Origin: Thiohalophilus sp. | GTDB taxonomy: Bacteria; Pseudomonadota; Gammaproteobacteria; UBA6429; Thiohalophilaceae | Reading direction: 5' to 3' | DNA length: 64,000 nt | NCBI RefSeq assembly: GCF_034522235.1 | Contig: NZ_JAXHLN010000003.1 | Location: forward strand, 1,240,001 to 1,304,000 | Made by a program: the position numbers and the translations under genes | Part shown: piece by piece, positions 23,820 through 32,361 of the stretch | Layout: each line of letters starts with the position of its first letter | How positions within the stretch are numbered: position 1 is the stretch's first letter | Notes under the pieces: model-generated | Database searches by the model: none | What the model saw: only the letters and a program-made list of their open reading frames with translations | Told to the model about the DNA's origin: nothing

Positions 23820-25259
23820 ATGTTAAATGAGATATTTATGATTGTACCGGGGAGTATTTTTCTGAGCGGGCTGATCTGGTTTATTATTCTGAGTTTCGTT
23901 TTATGGGCGGCACGTATCCATGCGCATCGCACCATCCGCTCATTCGGGCAGATCCTACATAGCGCGATGCGACTGACCGCTGCGGCAATCATGCGCGCGG
24001 AAAGTCGCCTGCTGGAACGCAATCGCGAGGTCTTGCTGAATCAGGGGCGGGAGGCTGCCGAGCGTATTGTTGAAAGAGAGTTTGATCGCATTGATGCGAC
24101 CGTGCGCAAGGATCTGGCCGAGTATCCCTCCCTGCATCGTCAATTGAGTGAAGAGATCACCAAGATCGACGAGGACTACAAGGAAAGCACCGAGGTCCCG
24201 CCGGAGCCCCCCGCCTGGGTCAAGGCAGTTGAAGCGGTGGCCAAGATCCCCGCAACCAAAGGGGATCCGATGGTGGGCAATGTGCTCGAGGATATTCATC
24301 AGTCGCTGGTCAAGGCCAACACCCGTGCGCTGGAAGAATACCGCAAGGCCAGCCACAAGCGGCACCAACTGCTGAACAACATGATGCCGCACTGGCGCAA
24401 TGTTAAGCAGATACTGGGCAAGGTCGACAAGAACGTCAATAGCCTGCTGCAACGTTCTGTGACAATCGACCGGCACATGGAGGAGTATGAAAATATCCAG
24501 AAACGCAGTAACCGTGCGTTGGAGATGTTGTCATCGTCCGCCATCACCCAGTTTTTTATCTCGGCCTTTGTCTTGATCATCGCCACTGGCGGCGCCATGA
24601 TTAACTTTAATCTTATCGCCTTGCCCATGTCGGAAATGGTCGGTGCTAAAAGTCAGATTATCGGCATGCCAACCTCGGATGTCGCTGCCCTGGTGATCAT
24701 ACTTGTTGAGGTCGCCATGGGTCTGTTCCTGATGGAGTCATTGCGCATTACCCGCCTGTTTCCCATCATTGGCGCTTTGCCGGACAAGATGCGTGTGCGC
24801 ATGATCTGGATAACTTTCACTATTCTGTTTGTGCTGGCCTCCGTCGAAGCCGGCCTGGCCTATATGCGCGAATGGCTGGTTGAAATGAAACAGGCCTCGA
24901 TGCTGACAGGTGGTGAAGAAGCCGTGCAGGATGGCTATCTGTGGATTACCACGGCCGCACAGATGGGACTCGGCTTTATGTTGCCGTTTGCCCTGGTGTT
25001 TGTGGCGATCCCGCTGGAGTCCTTTGTTCATTCACTGCGTACTGTACTGGGGATTATTGGTGTTGCCTTGTTGCGCAGTCTGGCATGGTTGCTTCGGTTT
25101 GTCGGGAATATCTCCCGTTACGCCGCGAAGGTGCTGGAGAATGTTTATGATCTGGTGATTTTCGCGCCTCTTTTGATTGAACGAGTGGTCGCCGTAAGTC
25201 GTGAACCGAAGAATTCCGGCGACAAAGGCAAAAAAATCGATACTGCGTCCGCGTATTAA
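23820..25259 (+). CDS. Multi-pass membrane protein with a central coiled coil, unknown
   Basis: 479 residues. One N-terminal membrane segment (about 5-30), a long charged helical region (about 45-230) with coiled-coil character and no enzymatic motif, then roughly four to five membrane segments: residues 240-265, 285-305, 325-350, 385-410, 415-435. Not recognised. The next gene, a VWA-domain lipoprotein, starts 9 bp later, so the two are one operon and likely one envelope complex. Confidence 0.7.
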   Translation: MLNEIFMIVPGSIFLSGLIWFIILSFVLWAARIHAHRTIRSFGQILHSAMRLTAAAIMRAESRLLERNREVLLNQGREAAERIVEREFDRIDATVRKDLAEYPSLHRQLSEEITKIDEDYKESTEVPPEPPAWVKAVEAVAKIPATKGDPMVGNVLEDIHQSLVKANTRALEEYRKASHKRHQLLNNMMPHWRNVKQILGKVDKNVNSLLQRSVTIDRHMEEYENIQKRSNRALEMLSSSAITQFFISAFVLIIATGGAMINFNLIALPMSEMVGAKSQIIGMPTSDVAALVIILVEVAMGLFLMESLRITRLFPIIGALPDKMRVRMIWITFTILFVLASVEAGLAYMREWLVEMKQASMLTGGEEAVQDGYLWITTAAQMGLGFMLPFALVFVAIPLESFVHSLRTVLGIIGVALLRSLAWLLRFVGNISRYAAKVLENVYDLVIFAPLLIERVVAVSREPKNSGDKGKKIDTASAY

Positions 25260-25268
25260 GGGGGACAA

Positions 25269-25931
25269 ATGAAAAAGAATTATCTGTTTATTCTGATGAC
25301 GGTGGTTGCACTGGCCGTTGTCGGTGGTTGCTCAAGACACAACAAGGCGCTGGATCACGGTGTCTACATGTTACTGGATACCTCCGGGACCTATACCGAG
25401 CAATTGGGAGAAGCGCAGCGAATCATCAATTATGTGCTGAGCGAACTGGAACCGGGAGATACCTTTGCGGTTGCTCGCATTGATACGGGCAGTTTCAGTG
25501 AAAAAGATATCGTGCATCGGCAAACTTTCGATACACGCCCGAGTCAGGCCAATGCCCAGCGACGTATTTTTCGGGAAACCATCGATCAATTTGTTAAAAA
25601 CGTCAAACCGAGTTCCTATACGGATATCACCGGTGGCATTCTGCAAGCCGTTGAGCATATCAATGAGGTCGGTCCGGGTAACAAGACCATATTGATCTTT
25701 TCGGATATGAAAGAGGATATAAAAGAAGGTTACGTGCGGGATATTCCATTACAACTGGACGGATTTAATGTGGTTGCGTTAAACGTTATAAAGCTGGCCA
25801 GTGACAATGTAGACCCGCGGGAATATATGGACCGACTGGCCGAGTGGGAAGAGCGGGTCACGTCAGGCGGTGGCCAGTGGAAGGTCGTCAATGACATGGA
25901 ACGGCTGGAGTCGGTAATGGAGTTTGATTGA
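25269..25931 (+). CDS. VWA-like lipoprotein
   Basis: 220 residues. Lipoprotein signal peptide with lipobox VVGGC (Cys21). A von Willebrand A-type fold follows: strand YMLLDTSGTYTEQLGE (degenerate MIDAS, DxSGT), LEPGDTFAVARIDTGSF, and a second strand KTILIFSDMKEDI. No hydrolase motif. GGGGGA just before the ATG. Partner of the upstream membrane protein; the pair may sense or brace the envelope (inferred). Confidence 0.75.
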   Translation: MKKNYLFILMTVVALAVVGGCSRHNKALDHGVYMLLDTSGTYTEQLGEAQRIINYVLSELEPGDTFAVARIDTGSFSEKDIVHRQTFDTRPSQANAQRRIFRETIDQFVKNVKPSSYTDITGGILQAVEHINEVGPGNKTILIFSDMKEDIKEGYVRDIPLQLDGFNVVALNVIKLASDNVDPREYMDRLAEWEERVTSGGGQWKVVNDMERLESVMEFD

Positions 25932-25951
25932 TTTTCATTGCTACTCTCAGG

Positions 25952-25986
25952 CGGGCCATCGGTTCTTCCGCTGGCCCGTTTTTTTA
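25952..25986 (+). terminator. Intrinsic terminator after the VWA lipoprotein gene
   Basis: CGGGCCA ... TGGCCCG stem around an imperfect loop (CGGTTCTTCCG itself pairs), followed by seven T residues at 25979-25985. Confidence 0.8.
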
Positions 25987-26155
25987 TCTCTTGACAGCTC
26001 TCTTGTGATTTACCCCGGTTTTCCGGCTCTCATTCTGCTCCGCTAAATTCTTTCCGCCGATCTACACATCCGCCATTGCCGATGGTAATCTGACTCAATC
26101 AAGTTCCGGCTCACAGGGCCGATAATAGACCCGGAGAGACAGTGGAAATATTCTG

Positions 26156-26599
26156 ATGAGTCATACCATTGCACAGCATCGCCGGCGGCAGCCCATGTGG
26201 TTCTATGAAAAGAACTACCGGTTTTTGCGTCAGTTGCTCCCCGAACTCCCTCAGGAGCATGTCGGTCGTTATCAAATCCGGCATGAACAGCACAGGATGG
26301 ATGTCCAGGTGGTTGAGTTCGGTCCCTATACCCAGCTTTTGCGATTGTCTCAGTGCTTTGAAGGGGCCTCTTCGCTGGTAAGTGATCTGCGTATGAGCGT
26401 GCGCGTCTATCACGATGCCAGGCTGGCCGAGGTGATTGGCTATCAGGGGGTCGAGCGGTTACTGGCACGTTACGAATTGCCCAATTCCGGCATGCTGTAT
26501 CCCGACGAAAAACGTCAGGCAAATCTGCTGTTGCACGACTGGTTGACCATGTTCATGAATTACTACCGGCAACCTGACAAAACCGCGACAGTTTTATAA
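26156..26599 (+). CDS. DUF1249-family protein (YqiB-like)
   Basis: 147 residues. Contains MWFYEKNYRFLRQLLPEL, MDVQVVEFGPYTQLLRL, LRMSVRVYHDARLAEVIGYQ and YPNP-like YELPNSGMLYPDEKRQANLLLHDW spread over its length, the conserved layout of the DUF1249 family of gammaproteobacteria. Cytosolic, no catalytic motif. Single gene. Confidence 0.85.
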   Translation: MSHTIAQHRRRQPMWFYEKNYRFLRQLLPELPQEHVGRYQIRHEQHRMDVQVVEFGPYTQLLRLSQCFEGASSLVSDLRMSVRVYHDARLAEVIGYQGVERLLARYELPNSGMLYPDEKRQANLLLHDWLTMFMNYYRQPDKTATVL

Positions 26600-26938
26600 A
26601 GCCGGGGTTGGGGGTTGGCAAGTGTCGGCCCGCCTTTCGAGCTGCAGGGACGTTACGTGCCGCTGAGCGGCTCCTCGCCCGAAGCTTACCAAGAAGACCC
26701 ACGCCCCGATCAATCGTGCCAGCGACAGCCGGTTATGCCGGGTTCAGGCCGGTATCGATCGCATAAATCTTCCAAAATCCGTCCCATGGGGTTGCCTGAA
26801 TCGCGCACTCTGGACTAATCTCCCTCAGAAAGTGTGCTAAAGATCATGTTTTTGGCGCCGACAACTTTACCCAGGAGAGTTAATTCCGGGCCAATTTCAG
26901 GAGTCGAGCCCGTTACCCGCTTTACGAGGGGATGAACC
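26600..26938. other. 339-bp stretch without a recognisable gene
   Basis: A 67-codon frame at 26615 lacks a ribosome-binding site and has a composition unlike a real protein, so it is not called. No terminator or repeat is evident. GAGGGG at about 26926-26931 serves the ankyrin gene. Confidence 0.5.
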
Positions 26939-27535
26939 ATGGCATGTTCACATAGCAGCAACTGTCAGCTATATGCCCAGTTTGCCGCCGATGCGTCGCT
27001 GAAGTTATGGAAACAACACTATTGCGAGGGTGTGTTTGATCAGTGCGCGCGCTATCAGCTCGCGCTGGAGGGCAAGCCGGTACCGTTGACCCTGTTACCC
27101 AACGGCAAAATAGTCGAGCGGCGCTCCAGGGAGCAGATCAGTGCCTCGGCCCTGTTTAATGCTATTCAGAAACAGCGTGTCGGGGTCGTCCGTTCCCTGA
27201 TCAAGACCGGCATGTCCTCCTATGAGCTCAAGACCGAAGAGGGTTTCACGCCGCTGATGGCCGCGGTGGCGGTCGGGAACCCGGAGCTGGTCAAACTGAT
27301 GCTGGAATACGGTTGCGATCCCCACGCCAAAAACCGGGAGGGGAAACGCGCCATTGATATGGCCCAGGAATCGGGTTTGACCGAATGCCGCGATATCCTG
27401 AACAAATACATGGCGACCCACCCGCCCGGTGACGCACCGTCCGCGGCGGTGGCTTCGGAGGAAGCCGAACCGGAAATGAAGGAAGTCGTCGGCTTCTTGC
27501 GCCGGCTGAATCCCTTTCGCTCCAGGGAGGCCTGA
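26939..27535 (+). CDS. Ankyrin-repeat protein
   Basis: 198 residues. N-terminal Cys-containing region (CSHSSNCQLYAQF, HYCEGVFDQCARY) that could bind metal, then about two to three ankyrin repeats between residues 65 and 155: ALFNAIQKQRVGVVRSLIKTG, GFTPLMAAVAVGNPELVKLM and REGKRAIDMAQESGL. Likely a cytosolic binding protein. It is 2 bp from the first YeeE/YedE gene and so is in the same operon. Confidence 0.8.
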   Translation: MACSHSSNCQLYAQFAADASLKLWKQHYCEGVFDQCARYQLALEGKPVPLTLLPNGKIVERRSREQISASALFNAIQKQRVGVVRSLIKTGMSSYELKTEEGFTPLMAAVAVGNPELVKLMLEYGCDPHAKNREGKRAIDMAQESGLTECRDILNKYMATHPPGDAPSAAVASEEAEPEMKEVVGFLRRLNPFRSREA

Positions 27536-27537
27536 GC

Positions 27538-28170
27538 ATGGCATATTGGCCCTGGTGGATTGGTGCACTGGCGCTGGGGGGTGTCAGCATCGGCTATTTT
27601 CTGCTGATCGGTAAACTGCTGGGCGTCTCCGGCAGTTGGGCGAAGGTGGTCGGCTGGAAGGAGGATCGCGAGCTGGGCCGTTCCGCCGCCGAGCTGGAGC
27701 AGGCCGACGACGGCGAGATCGAAAATGCCCTGTTGGCGGCAACGCTGGCCGAGTTTGGTGCCTCCGCCATGGACGAGAAAAGCGCCGGGCAGGACGGGAA
27801 TGAGCCGGATAACGCTGCGCCGGCGGCGGCTTCAACCGCCAGCTACACCCCCTGGACCGCCCATCTGGTTTTTTTGCTCGCGATGTTCGGCGGCGGTTTG
27901 ATCGCGGCACTGACCAGCGGTCAGTTCGAGCTCGAGTTTCAACTCAGTGATACCCACAGCCGGATCTTCGGCGGGCCGCTGGAAATCTGGCTGGCGCTGC
28001 TGTTCGGCGGCATGATGGTCGGGTTTGGCACCCAGATGGCCGGTGGCTGTACCTCCGGTCACGGCTTGAGCGGCTGCTCGCGTCTGATTCCCGCCAGTCT
28101 GTTATCCACCGTGGTCTTTATGCTCAGTGCCATCGGCCTGTCGTTATTGATGGAGGCGGCGATCCCATGA
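27538..28170 (+). CDS. YeeE/YedE-family sulfur transport protein, first half
   Basis: 210 residues. Membrane segments near 8-28, 103-125, 145-170 and 185-207, with a charged loop at 45-95. The motif MAGGCTSGHGLSGCSRL holds the cysteines typical of the YeeE/YedE (TsuA-like) family, which moves thiosulfate or related sulfur compounds through the inner membrane. GGGAGG upstream; ATGA overlap with the second half. Confidence 0.85.
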   Translation: MAYWPWWIGALALGGVSIGYFLLIGKLLGVSGSWAKVVGWKEDRELGRSAAELEQADDGEIENALLAATLAEFGASAMDEKSAGQDGNEPDNAAPAAASTASYTPWTAHLVFLLAMFGGGLIAALTSGQFELEFQLSDTHSRIFGGPLEIWLALLFGGMMVGFGTQMAGGCTSGHGLSGCSRLIPASLLSTVVFMLSAIGLSLLMEAAIP

Positions 28171-28595
28171 AGCAATCCCGACTGAAAATGTATCTGTCTT
28201 ACGGGCTGATTGGCGGTTTGATGGGCTACGTGGTCGGTCGTATCGGCTTCGGAGACTATGACGAGTTACACCAGATGTTCGTGCTGGATGACTTGCGTAT
28301 GCTGTATGCCTTTGCCGGTGCCGTTGCGCTGTCAATGTTGGCGTTTATCCTGCTGGCCCGGCGAATCCCCAAACAGGAAAAATTTTTTCAACCCGGCACC
28401 ATTCCCGGCAGCATGTTGTTCGGCTTCGGCTGGGCGGTCTGCGGGGCCTGTCCGAGCATGGTCTTTGTCCAGCTGGGTGCCGGCAAGATTCCCGCGGTGA
28501 TGACCATGGTGGGGATCCTGCTTGGCGTCTATTTGCACAAAAAGGCCCACGCCCGATACTTTCGCTGGGATACCGGCTCCTGTGTCAATGATTGA
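28167..28595 (+). CDS. YeeE/YedE-family transport protein, second half (DUF6691 type)
   Basis: 142 residues, four membrane segments. Contains LMGYVVGRIGFGDYDEL and the cysteine motif WAVCGACPSMVFVQLGAGK, matching the second subunit or half of split YeeE/YedE transporters. Start overlaps the previous stop (28167-28170), so both halves should be made together. The pairing fits the thiosulfate-using Sox genes 8 kb upstream. Confidence 0.85.
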   Translation: MKQSRLKMYLSYGLIGGLMGYVVGRIGFGDYDELHQMFVLDDLRMLYAFAGAVALSMLAFILLARRIPKQEKFFQPGTIPGSMLFGFGWAVCGACPSMVFVQLGAGKIPAVMTMVGILLGVYLHKKAHARYFRWDTGSCVND

Positions 28596-28892
28596 AGCGA
28601 TTGTTTCCCCATTCAACCCCGAAGCTGCTTGAAGTCGCTTGCGGTTTGGCCGTATAAGCGGCACGGATGTTTATGTCGTGTTTTATCCGAGCTGAATCAT
28701 CAGGTATTTGAACGCTATCGATCGGGAGTCTTCTGGCGGGTCGATTATAATCCCTTTGAGTCCATGTGGGCTTTAAGCTAGTCTGGTTGTGTGAATGGTA
28801 ATATTTAAGCTCATATACCCTCAGCCAGTTCTGGGCCGTCGCGTCGGGTTGCCGATAATAAAGCCGCAACGTGGCGATTGGAGTACTGATCG

Positions 28893-31118
28893 ATGAATGC
28901 CATCGACTACTTGCGTGACAGACTGCAGCGGCTCCTGCCATTGGTGGGTGCGACCTCCCCGAATCCCGCCGAACTCGATGATGACGCCCTGATCAGTCAG
29001 GATCCGCTCGGTAGGGTGGCGGACGCCTTTCAGACCATGCTGGAGCATCAGCAGGCGAATGCCGAAGCGTTACGTATTGCTTATGCGGAGATCAGTGAAG
29101 TCCTGAATACCGTGGGTGCCGCCATTATCGTCACCGATGACAGCATGCGGGTCGAGATGTACAACGAACGGGCGAAGAAGCTGCTGCTGGGTGATGAGTA
29201 CCAGGTCATTGGCGATATTTTCTTTAACTGGATCAAAAACTGCCCCTACAAAACCAATCAGCACGAGCTGAAAAAGCTGGTCGAACAGGGGCGGCGTGAA
29301 ACCCATACTGAATTTGTTATCGAGGCTGACTATTACGATGTAACGGTCACACCCATCGCCGATCAGGCGGGGCATGCCAGTAAAATCATTTTTATGTTTT
29401 TCAACGTCACCCGCCGGCATGAGGAATACAACCGGCAGAGGCTCTCCGCGGTGGTGTTCGAGAGCACCAGTGAAGGCGTCGTGATCACGGACAAGGATAA
29501 CCATATTGTTGAAACCAATGACGCCCTTACCCATATCACAGGTTATCACAAAGAGGAATTATTGGGCCGTGATCCCCGGATATTCAGCTCCGGGGTTCAC
29601 AACAGGGAGTTTTATGCCGAGCTTTGGAACAGTCTCGAAAAAGCAGGTGTATGGTGGGGGGAAATCTGGGATCGGCGTAAGAATGGGGAGATATTCCCCG
29701 CCTGGCAGACGATTAATACCATCTGTAACGAGGCGGGGGAAGTTATCAACTATGTCTCGATTTTTTCCGACATCAGTGCCATTAAACAATCGCAGGAGAA
29801 ACTCGATTTTCTGGCATACCATGATCCGCTGACCACGCTGCCCAATCGGGTATTGTTCACGGATCGGCTCACCCAGGCACTGGAGAAGTCCCGACGTGAG
29901 AATAATCGCCTGGCGATCATTTTTATCGATCTGGATCGATTCAAGAACATTAACGACACGCTTGGTCATGCATTTGGTGACCAATTGCTGGTTGATGCCG
30001 GATTGCGCCTGCTAAACAATGTGCGCAAGGTCGATACTGTTGCGCGATTGGGCGGCGATGAGTTTATTGTATTGTTGGAGGATATCGAGTCCGAAGACCA
30101 TGTAGCCTATTTTGCCGAGAAACTTAACAGGGCTTTTGTTGAGCCATTTACCGTCAGTGATAATCAGTTGCATCTGACTCTGAGCATGGGGATTTGTATC
30201 AGCCCCGCCGATGGCACGGATGTCGAAACCCTGCTTAAAAACGCCGATGCGGCCATGTACCGTGCCAAGGACCAGGGGCGTAACGGGTTTCAGTTTTTCA
30301 CCATGGATCTTTCGCTCAGGGCACATGAAAGGTTGACACTGGAAACCAATCTGCGCGATGCCATCAAAAAGGAACAACTGGAGCTCTATTATCAGCCGCA
30401 GAATCGGATTGAAGACGGGCGAATTCTTTCGGCCGAGGCGTTACTGCGCTGGCGACATCCCGAGCTGGGAAAGATTCCCCCTGAAAATTTCATTCCCATT
30501 GCCGAAGAGACCGGTTTGATTGTCTCGATCGGGGAATGGGTGATCACCGAGGCCTGCCGACAATTACGCCTCTGGCGTGATCAAGGGTATATTGTTCCGC
30601 AAATTGCGATCAATGTATCGGGCATTCAGTTACAGCGTGGTGACCTGGTGAGTTATGTGCTCAACAGCTGTGAATTTTATCAGTTATCAGTAGCGGATCT
30701 GGAGCTGGAGATTACCGAATCCGTGCTTATGGATGACGCGGAACAGAGTATCCGTATTCTGACTGAACTGCAGGAATATGGTGCCTCGATTACGATTGAT
30801 GATTTTGGTACCGGATATTCATCGCTTGGCTATCTCAAGCGTCTTCCTGTTAACAAGATTAAAATTGACAGAAGCTTTATCCGCGATATTGTCAACGATG
30901 CCGATGATGCGGCAATCGTCAAGGCGATTTTGGCCATGGCGGAAAATCCTCAGCTTACTGTTATTGCCGAGGGCGTGGAAGAAGAGGCCCATTGCCGACT
31001 GTTAAGGGAGCAAGACTGCAAGATTGCCCAGGGCCATTATTTCAGTCGACCCGTCCCTGCCGTGGAATTTCAGGAGCTGCTGGATTGGGAGCTGGCGAAT
31101 CGTCGGCCAGAACCTTGA
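28893..31118 (+). CDS. PAS-PAS-GGDEF-EAL cyclic-di-GMP signalling protein
   Basis: 741 residues. Two PAS sensor domains (about 62-175 and 185-305), the second with TGYHKEELLGRDPRIFSSG. GGDEF domain about 310-470 with intact active site RLGGDEFIVLLED. EAL domain about 485-735 with AEALLRWRHP, ITESVLMDD and IDDFGTGYSSLGYLKRL, all metal and catalytic residues seen. It can in principle both make and degrade cyclic-di-GMP. Cytosolic; the PAS ligand is unknown. Single gene; 297 bp upstream without other features. Confidence 0.92.
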   Translation: MNAIDYLRDRLQRLLPLVGATSPNPAELDDDALISQDPLGRVADAFQTMLEHQQANAEALRIAYAEISEVLNTVGAAIIVTDDSMRVEMYNERAKKLLLGDEYQVIGDIFFNWIKNCPYKTNQHELKKLVEQGRRETHTEFVIEADYYDVTVTPIADQAGHASKIIFMFFNVTRRHEEYNRQRLSAVVFESTSEGVVITDKDNHIVETNDALTHITGYHKEELLGRDPRIFSSGVHNREFYAELWNSLEKAGVWWGEIWDRRKNGEIFPAWQTINTICNEAGEVINYVSIFSDISAIKQSQEKLDFLAYHDPLTTLPNRVLFTDRLTQALEKSRRENNRLAIIFIDLDRFKNINDTLGHAFGDQLLVDAGLRLLNNVRKVDTVARLGGDEFIVLLEDIESEDHVAYFAEKLNRAFVEPFTVSDNQLHLTLSMGICISPADGTDVETLLKNADAAMYRAKDQGRNGFQFFTMDLSLRAHERLTLETNLRDAIKKEQLELYYQPQNRIEDGRILSAEALLRWRHPELGKIPPENFIPIAEETGLIVSIGEWVITEACRQLRLWRDQGYIVPQIAINVSGIQLQRGDLVSYVLNSCEFYQLSVADLELEITESVLMDDAEQSIRILTELQEYGASITIDDFGTGYSSLGYLKRLPVNKIKIDRSFIRDIVNDADDAAIVKAILAMAENPQLTVIAEGVEEEAHCRLLREQDCKIAQGHYFSRPVPAVEFQELLDWELANRRPEP

Positions 31119-31202
31119 TCCCGCTTTTCCTTTGTTGGTGGAGGTGCCTGCGCTTCGGCAACCCGCGAAGCGCGGGCTCTCATCTACACCGCCGCCACAA
31201 AT

Positions 31203-31236
31203 AAAAAAGGGCTGCCTGTTGGCAACCCTTTTTTAT
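31203..31236. terminator. Bidirectional terminator between the GGDEF-EAL gene and tmRNA
   Basis: AAAAAAGGGCTGCC / GGCAACCCTTTTTT hairpin with loop TGTT; T tracts on both strands let it end both the plus-strand gene and the minus-strand tmRNA. Confidence 0.85.
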
Positions 31237-31237
31237 T

Positions 31238-31601
31238 TGGTGGAGGCGGCGGGAATCGAACCCGCGTCCGCAAGTCCTCTGCCATTGGCTCTACATGCTT
31301 ATCCACGTCTATTGTTTTAACCGGCAGCAACCCGACGGGCAGGGCCAACTGACGGCGATTCCGGTTAGGTTTTAACGTCGCTGCCCCGGACGAGCTTTGA
31401 CGCGATCCTGTGAGATATGACCCCTAGAATCTGAACGCACAGGCACGGCTTCAGTCAGAGGGCACCCTACCGGGTTTTAAGCGGCGAGTGCGTAGTTGTC
31501 GTCGTTGGCAACTATATTTTTGCAGATGGATTTACGAGGAAACCTGCATCCTCGGCATGCACCTCCGGTTTCGCAACCCACGTCGAATCCAGGTCGCCCC
31601 C
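31238..31601 (-). ncRNA. ssrA: Transfer-messenger RNA (tmRNA)
   Basis: 364 nt on the minus strand. The 5' end GGGGGCGACCTGGATTCGAC pairs with the 3' tRNA-like end GCCGCCTCC-ACCA, and the T-arm GGGTTCGATTCCCGCC is intact. The tag frame at 31509-31477 encodes ANDDNYALAA then TAA (resume codon GCC). It rescues stalled ribosomes with SmpB, whose gene is 146 bp upstream on the same strand. Confidence 0.97.
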
Positions 31602-31675
31602 TTGGTACTATTTATCTGACAGTTATTCTAGCGGATAGTTCCGGGTATATATAGGGGGTCTGCGGGCATTAACAA

Positions 31676-31748
31676 GGGACGAGGTACGAGGGCCGAGGGC
31701 CGGACCGGGAAGGAAGGTGTGTTTTCCTCGTCACTCGTACCTCGTCCC
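31676..31748. repeat. Heptamer-based inverted repeat downstream of smpB
   Basis: GGGACGAGGTACGAG (31676-31690) and its exact complement CTCGTACCTCGTCCC (31734-31748). Arms are built of 7-bp units (GGGACGA, GGTACGA, GGGCCGA; CCTCGTC, ACTCGTA, CCTCGTC). The right arm touches the smpB stop codon, so the transcript could fold into a hairpin. Confidence 0.6.
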
Positions 31749-32230
31749 TAGGCCCTGTTCTTGATAATGCGCTGTTTGTCCCGCTGCCAGTCGCGTTCCT
31801 TGATGGCGGCGCGTTTGTCGTGAGCCTGTTTGCCCTTGGCGAGGGCGATTTCGAGTTTGGCGCGGCCTTTTTTCCAGTACATGGCGGTCGGGATTAGTGA
31901 GTAGCCCTTGCGTTCGACGGCGCCGATGAGCTTGTTCAGCTCCTCGCGATGGAGCAGCAATTTGCGGGTGCGTTGCGGTTCGGGCTGGATATGGGTGGAG
32001 ACGGTCGGCAGGGCGCTGATCACGGCGCCGAGCAGCCAGGCCTCGCCGCCCTTGAGAATCACGTAGCTGTCGCGCAGCTGAATCCGGCCCTCGCGCAGGC
32101 TTTTGACTTCCCAGCCCTGCAATTCCAGCCCGGCCTCGAAGCGATCCTCCAGGGTGAAGTCGTGGCGGGACTTCTTGTTCAGCGCAATGGTGCTGCCGGG
32201 GCGGGCGGATTTTTTCTGCTGTTTGGCCAT
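31748..32230 (-). CDS. smpB: SsrA-binding protein SmpB
   Basis: 160 residues. Beta-barrel OB-fold with [25 protein letters not shown] in two strands, YEVKSLR-type region and the basic tail ([24 protein letters not shown] region) that enters the mRNA channel of the ribosome. Binds tmRNA for trans-translation. Normal family length. Confidence 0.96.
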   Translation of the reverse strand: MAKQQKKSARPGSTIALNKKSRHDFTLEDRFEAGLELQGWEVKSLREGRIQLRDSYVILKGGEAWLLGAVISALPTVSTHIQPEPQRTRKLLLHREELNKLIGAVERKGYSLIPTAMYWKKGRAKLEIALAKGKQAHDKRAAIKERDWQRDKQRIIKNRA

Positions 32231-32361
32231 GGCCGCGCATTATAGCGGAGGGGGAGCGGGGCAGATAGCCGCGCGGACACAAAAGCTGGCGTCAAGGTTG
32301 AGCCGGGGGACGAATTCACCGAAAATCCGGACACAACAACGACAATAACGGGGCGTAACTC

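Noticed and set aside
26615-26818. 67-codon ORF between the DUF1249 and ankyrin genes
   Set aside because: No ribosome-binding site, Pro/Ser/Arg-rich low-credibility composition, no neighbours in phase.
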